Source: Puccinia triticina (taxonomy: Eukaryota; Basidiomycota; Pucciniomycetes; Pucciniales; Pucciniaceae). Taken from it: a stretch of DNA of 64,000 nucleotides. Shown piece after piece: positions 59,437 through 64,000 of the stretch (within the stretch, counting starts at the first letter, position 1; every line of letters starts with the position of its first letter). A model generated the notes under the pieces. The model was not told the origin of the DNA. It worked only from the letters and a program-made list of their open reading frames with translations, and made no database searches. The DNA lies in assembly GCF_026914185.1 (NCBI RefSeq), contig NC_070567.1:62001-126000 (forward strand), written 5' to 3'. Made by a program: the position numbers and the translations under genes.

Positions 59437-61651
59437 CCAGAAAAGTGTCAGAATTCTGACTTCATCTTCTGCTCACATTATCTGTCTGGCCAAGTGGCCC
59501 CTGTTTCCTGTCCAACCAAGTGGTCAAATCCTGTCTTGTCCTGTTTGACTGAGTGGTCCTCCTGTTCCTGTCCCCTTTTCCTGTCCCCTGTTCCTGTCCC
59601 CTGTTCCTGTCCCCTGTTCCTGTCCCCTGTTCCTGTCCCCTGTTCCTGTCCCCTGTTCCTGTCACCTGTCCTGATTTGTATGGCCAAGTGGCCATGACTT
59701 GTCTCCTGTTCCCTGTCACCAATTCATGTCACCTGTCCTGTCCCCTGTTATTGTTGTTAGGCCCCCCTTTGGATCTTGCTGGGGGGCTCTCTAGTTGTTT
59801 GGTTAAAGTCCGCTCCTCGGACATGAAATAGAAATCATCAAGTCTGAGCCTCAACAACCTCAACCCTGCTCCTTGGTCCTATCTGTTCACCTCAAATAGT
59901 CCCCCCCTTATCGTCGCCTCCACTTGTAGAGCTGAAATCTCAACAAAAAGCATTCATGTATTTGGAAGAAAATCATTATAAAAAACAGAATACATATTAA
60001 AGGGTAAAAACTAATTCAAAACAACAACAAAAAAGAAACAATTTCAATTTTTTGCTACACTTTTTATATTTCCTTGAATTTATATCTCTTTGGCATGTTC
60101 TTGGATTTGTTCACATCTGTTATCCTTCCAGTTTGTCAACACTTGGTGAAATTAGAAGTCCCTTGCTTGGGCAGGCCCTGGTGTAGCCTGGGCTGGTGCG
60201 ACGCTGCAGAGATTCACATCCGCGGCAAGTGGGTATACCGGCTTGGCTCATCAGCAATGGGTCACGTTTCCTTCTAGGAAAGCTAGGAGCTGCGCTGATG
60301 AGGAGTCCTACTCGGCGAGCGGGTATACGTCCCTGTTCACTGAGGAAGACTTTTTTCTAGACTGCTCAGCATGTGCCGGCTCACCGAGCAGGAATCCTAA
60401 CCGTAGGAATCGCAAACCTTCGCTGGGAAGGATCATTCCTTGCCGATCTGGTGCAGCCCTTACTGCTTTGCTGGTTAGTCGTGCGCCTTGGCAGGACCGG
60501 TACAAGTTGTGACCGGAGGCCCAAAAATCGCGCATTAAATCTTGGTCTCAGCGACCGAGCCTACATGACTATGACTCTCCAAGGCGGGGTGCTCCACGGT
60601 AGGAAATTGTGCCAAGGTCGCTCAGCGACTGCCCGGTGGTTTGCGGGTCGTTCCTCCAACCGAGTGGGATATCCTATTTTTTCACCTTGTTGGGTCCGTC
60701 ACGATCCAGGGAGGTCAGTAATGTATTTACATATGCATAACGCCATCAGGAATTTGTAGTTTTCACATCCTCCAACCATTCCGGTCAATGCTCCGCTAAA
60801 ACCCTCTCTGGGCAACAGTCTCTGGGTATACATCATGTTCGGAGGTTGGACCCGCCCCGTGTTGGACCTGTTTTAGGTAGGGTTTAACTTGCTTCAGAAG
60901 GTATACCACCAAGTACTACTCGTGCTCGGACTTAGCCGTCGCGTCCCGGGCGCAGAACCGTGTCGTACAGAAGCTTGAGGATGGATCGGACACGGTCCTG
61001 CCTACACTGACAGCTCTTGTCAGCAGTCTGCTGGTCGGACAGGTTGGCGCCGTTTGTCTGACCAGCCGCGGTAGGTGTATCTTTTCGCAGAGACTTCCCT
61101 TGTTTCTGCAGACCCCGCAGAAGCAGATTGACATGCCCTAAATCTTAATTTTAGATGAAACAAAATATGTTTTCCTAAAGCTGATATCCATCACTTTCTG
61201 TGTGCTGGTTGTGGTTTTGCTATGGCGTCAATTCAGGATCTATAAGCTCAGCTACATGCCTGTAAACGGCGCGGGAGGTCCTCCACTATTTGAAGTCAGC
61301 CTTCAAAAAGGGTACACGGTTTCTCTATCCCCAGCTGAAAGCTCAAGGATTCCTCTGAGATCTATCTTATCTTGTGCATCACTTTAAGCTACGCTTTCTG
61401 ACAAGTTGTCATGTGTACCGGCTTGTGGTCTTTCCAAACCACGTTACTGGCTCTATGCTGCTTGCGAGTAACCCAAAGCATGCATATTGTGGTCCCATTA
61501 ACGAGCAATGCAGCGCATCGGGTGGAAGAAGGTATGGACTCTCATCCCATGTGTCGTTGAAGTTTCGAAAACAAGGCCACTGATGCGTAGTGTGTTCGAG
61601 GGCTGCTTCCTTAATTCACAATCTACACGACAACAAAAAAAACTTTGCCAG
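59437..61651. other. Spacer between the tandem paralogues, with minisatellite and compositionally different insert
   Basis: 59573-59668 is a 13-bp minisatellite. About 60140-61140 is GC-richer, CG-containing DNA with no open frame of known family, quite unlike the AT-rich flanks, and looks inserted. After it, 61150-61250 encodes a hydrophobic stretch (LISITFCVLVVVLLW) in an open frame lacking a usable ATG. No signal-peptide exon for the downstream paralogue could be joined in phase. Confidence 0.5.
59573..59668. repeat. 13-bp minisatellite
   Basis: About seven head-to-tail copies of CTGTCCCCTGTTC, with the flanking units diverging (CTGTCCCCTTTTC before, CTGTCACC after). More scattered CCTGTCC strings extend to 59750. 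Confidence 0.9.
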
Positions 61652-63561
61652 ATACCAAAATGAGAGCACCCTTGATAACTACTATCGGTAGTCAAATCAA
61701 CCTGGATCACCCTAGCGATATGGCTGGGATGCAAAATCAGCATATCGAGATGGAGGGTCAACCTCGCTCTGTTTACTCGTCCTGGAATTCAAATGAGGAA
61801 ACCACCAAATCACCCGAGATACGTAAGCCAAACACACATCCATTTTGAACTCTTGCGCGGCCATTGAGTTGGTCTGATATTTTATCTTGCAATTGTATGA
61901 GCCAGATGGGGGAAGCCCTTCAAAATCCAAAAAATGTATTTATATTTCTCTTCAACTATGAGCTTCAAATCTAGAGGCCTTGAATTGACAATTCCTACTT
62001 GACAGTAAAAATACAGTCAATGTCTAATGACCTTGAATTTTTGAATTTTTCTATGAAAAACTTTGAAAGAAAGGTTTTTAGAAAGGAATCAGAAGAACAT
62101 AAAGTTTTGGAAAATCACCAAAATTTAAGACATAATTACCAAGAACTACATAATGTTCATGAGATTTTGTCAGAGTGTGTGGAAAGTAAAATAATTGAGC
62201 AACGGGGGAAAAATAAAATGGGCATCATCCCTAAAGGAAACTACAATCCAGAAAGTGTTTATTTGGGGAACACTTTTAGAAGAGCTCTTGACAAAGATTT
62301 AGGTTCAGAGATTTCACAACACAATTCCCAAAAAGATCAATTAGTTGGGGATGTAGCCAAAAATTATCTTGACATTAGTTTAAAACATCTGGTGAACAAA
62401 CTAAGTGCTATATTGAATCAGATTGGTCAGTTCCAAATCAAGAAAGGAGTTGATTACCGCAAGAGTAGCTATTTAGAAGCTATTTCCCTGCAAATTCTTG
62501 TTTTAAAAACAGTATGTTACATGAAAAAGTATGAATTTATTTCTTTGCAGGACTTCCAAAATTTTCTCAAAGTAGAAAATACACTAGAAATAGCAACAGT
62601 AGCTCTTTTCTTTGGACCTCTATATCAAACTAAAGATTATTTTTACCATCCCAGCAACTACACTTTCCTTGGAAAAGGTCACTTTAAATATTTCAAGTCA
62701 ATTTTTGAAGGTAAGTGTGTGATAGTGTGATAGTTGGATACCTATATTTTTAGTCCCCTTAAAGTTACACTGACACCGTAATTGTTTCAATTTATTTTCT
62801 GAAATTTGACAACAGAAATTGATTTGAAAGAAAAGAGATTATTGTTTTACCTTTTCCTCAAATTACATGCCATCTTTGATGAAAAATTTGAACTTGACAG
62901 CTTGAGAAGCGGGACAGAGGCCAATAGTGAGAAGGAGTTTAAAGATTTAATGATTTCAATTTTTGAGAATGATCATTTCATTAATACATTAGAAGAGTAT
63001 CTATCACTTCCAAAAGATGGAAAGGATGAATTCAAAAAGACTCTTCAGTTCTCTGAATTAAAGAAAAAGATTGCCAGGTTATCTAAATTGTTCATACAAG
63101 TTGGAGACCAGAGAGAAAGTGAAGGAAGTGGATTTCAACACAGATTCCTATTCATGACTTTGGAATTTGTTGAACAAAACTACGGGGAAGATTTTATGGA
63201 AGATGAAATATTAAACCTTGAATTCAGGGACAAGTATCATTTGATGAAGTCCAGAAGTGAATTTCTTGAAAAGGCAGACAACATACAACAACATTTTCAA
63301 AAATCTCCTCAAGATTTTTCTCATTTTATAAACCAGGAAAATAAGGAGAACAGTTCAATACTAGAGAAATTTCAAGTATTCTTTGATGAAATGGAAGAAA
63401 TTTTGTCCGAGAACAGAACAATACTTTCTTCTCCTTCCAATTTTAATAAAGAGGAAAACTACTGCATGATTGCAAAGATAAAAGAAGAATGTGATTCTTT
63501 GCATGATAGAATGAATTTCTTTGTACTTGTAGATCACAAGCATGAATTAAATTCTCCATAA
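61652..63561 (+). CDS. Tandem paralogue B of the secreted helical protein, 5' end missing or undetected
   Basis: Exons 61652-61822, 62006-62710, 62816-63561, all joined in phase 1 exactly as exons 2-4 of paralogue A. Conserved landmarks: FISLQDFQNFLKVENTLEIATVALFF and YHPSNY at the end of the middle exon; INTLEEYLSLPKDGKDEFKK and MTLEFVEQNYGEDFM in the last. Sequence outside these is strongly diverged, so the copies are old. The first listed exon starts at an acceptor (GCCAG then ATACC) and needs an upstream exon ending with one codon base; none with a signal peptide was found. Either that exon lies farther away, the ATG at 61660 is used and the product is not secreted by the classical route, or the gene is decaying. 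No internal stops. Confidence 0.65.
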
Positions 63562-64000
63562 AATACTTCATCATGATATTTGGTTGTCATCTTGTTTCCG
63601 TCGGCTTCTCTTGTTTTCAACATTTTTCACACAGTTTTTCTCAGATTGATCCCTGTTAATCCAGGTGTTTTTCCCATTGAGTGTTGTAAATGTCACCATT
63701 CCCTGGGCAATTGTCTCATCACTTATTTCCATGGCCATTTTTCATCTTCATCAATGTTTCATGGAATATTTGATAAGCATATCCCTCCTGTATGAATTTT
63801 TATTCTGTCTATGGTATTGATTTGATGACGTCGCTAGTGTTTGTTTTGAAGATTAATTTTTCATCCAAACCTCGCCCAAATAAAAGTGCCACAACAAATC
63901 AAGATAGAACTGGTATTTTAAGATTTAACAGGAATTAAAAGTTCGTTGCTTCTGCGCATGTCGAGAGAAGCAGTAGGGGACAGTGTTTCCCATCCTCCGT
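63562..64000. other. 3' flank of paralogue B
   Basis: AT-rich 3' flanking sequence up to the window edge. Short open frames only; a polyadenylation-like AATAAA occurs at 63880. No gene or repeat recognised. Confidence 0.5.

Noticed and set aside
59478..59831. Overlapping open frames encoding repetitive CPVPVPCSCPLFLSP / TGDRNRGQEQG peptides
   Set aside because: They are translations of the 13-bp minisatellite, open in several frames because of the repeat, not genes.
60160..60260. Possible tRNA or tRNA-derived SINE head in the insert between the paralogues
   Set aside because: GC-rich and slightly tRNA-like at first sight, but no A-box/B-box pair at correct spacing and no cloverleaf could be drawn.

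Overview
The window reads as nuclear DNA of a basidiomycete fungus, most likely a rust (Pucciniales, Puccinia-like). The evidence is five to six housekeeping or cell-wall genes cut by many short introns (mostly 60-100 nt, GT-AG with some GC-AG), separated by long AT-rich intergenic tracts full of LTR-retroelement and foldback-element debris, and a pair of lineage-specific, secreted-looking helical proteins at the right end. The rust assignment is inference; no ribosomal or mating-type marker is present and I identified no tRNA gene.

Layout. 1-5058 (+): 3' part of a large coiled-coil cytoskeletal protein with a GAR (GAS2-related) microtubule-binding domain. 5997-10994 (-): class III-like chitin synthase, reconstructed as 30 exons, several of them microexons. 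11-16.9 kb: gene-free, with a cluster of foldback/MITE-like elements (12249-12586, 13462-13632, 13669-14039). 16.9-17.9 kb (-): relic of a mitochondrial carrier gene. 19259-26768: a Ty3/Gypsy-type element with two LTRs and a CCGG target duplication; gag and pol share a frame and are separated by one UGA, and most of RT, RNase H and integrase is deleted in frame. 26.8-34 kb: gene-poor, with GC-rich hairpin clusters.

34053-40265 (-): RRP5, the S1/HAT-repeat rRNA-processing factor (8 exons). 42394-45435 (+): KRE6/SKN1-type beta-1,6-glucan synthesis protein (6 exons). 47181-52229 (-): a cellular RNA-dependent RNA polymerase of the RNA-silencing type (22 exons), whose catalytic DYDGD motif is split by a 12-nt exon. 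53671-53874 (-) and 54001-55334 (+): a divergent pair, a tiny single-pass membrane protein and a Ser/Asn-rich fungal protein. 57219-59436 (+) and 61652-63561 (+): two tandem paralogues of an unrecognised family. The first has a clear signal peptide; the second lacks a detectable first exon.

Functionally, chitin synthase and KRE6/SKN1 both build the cell wall. RRP5 serves ribosome biogenesis. The RdRP is the expected amplifier of small-RNA silencing in a genome as repeat-rich as this window. The tandem secreted pair is the best candidate here for an undescribed, possibly host-interaction, protein family. Gene models below were built by hand from splice signals, reading-frame phase and family conservation; every internal exon junction listed is phase-consistent, but none has transcript support.
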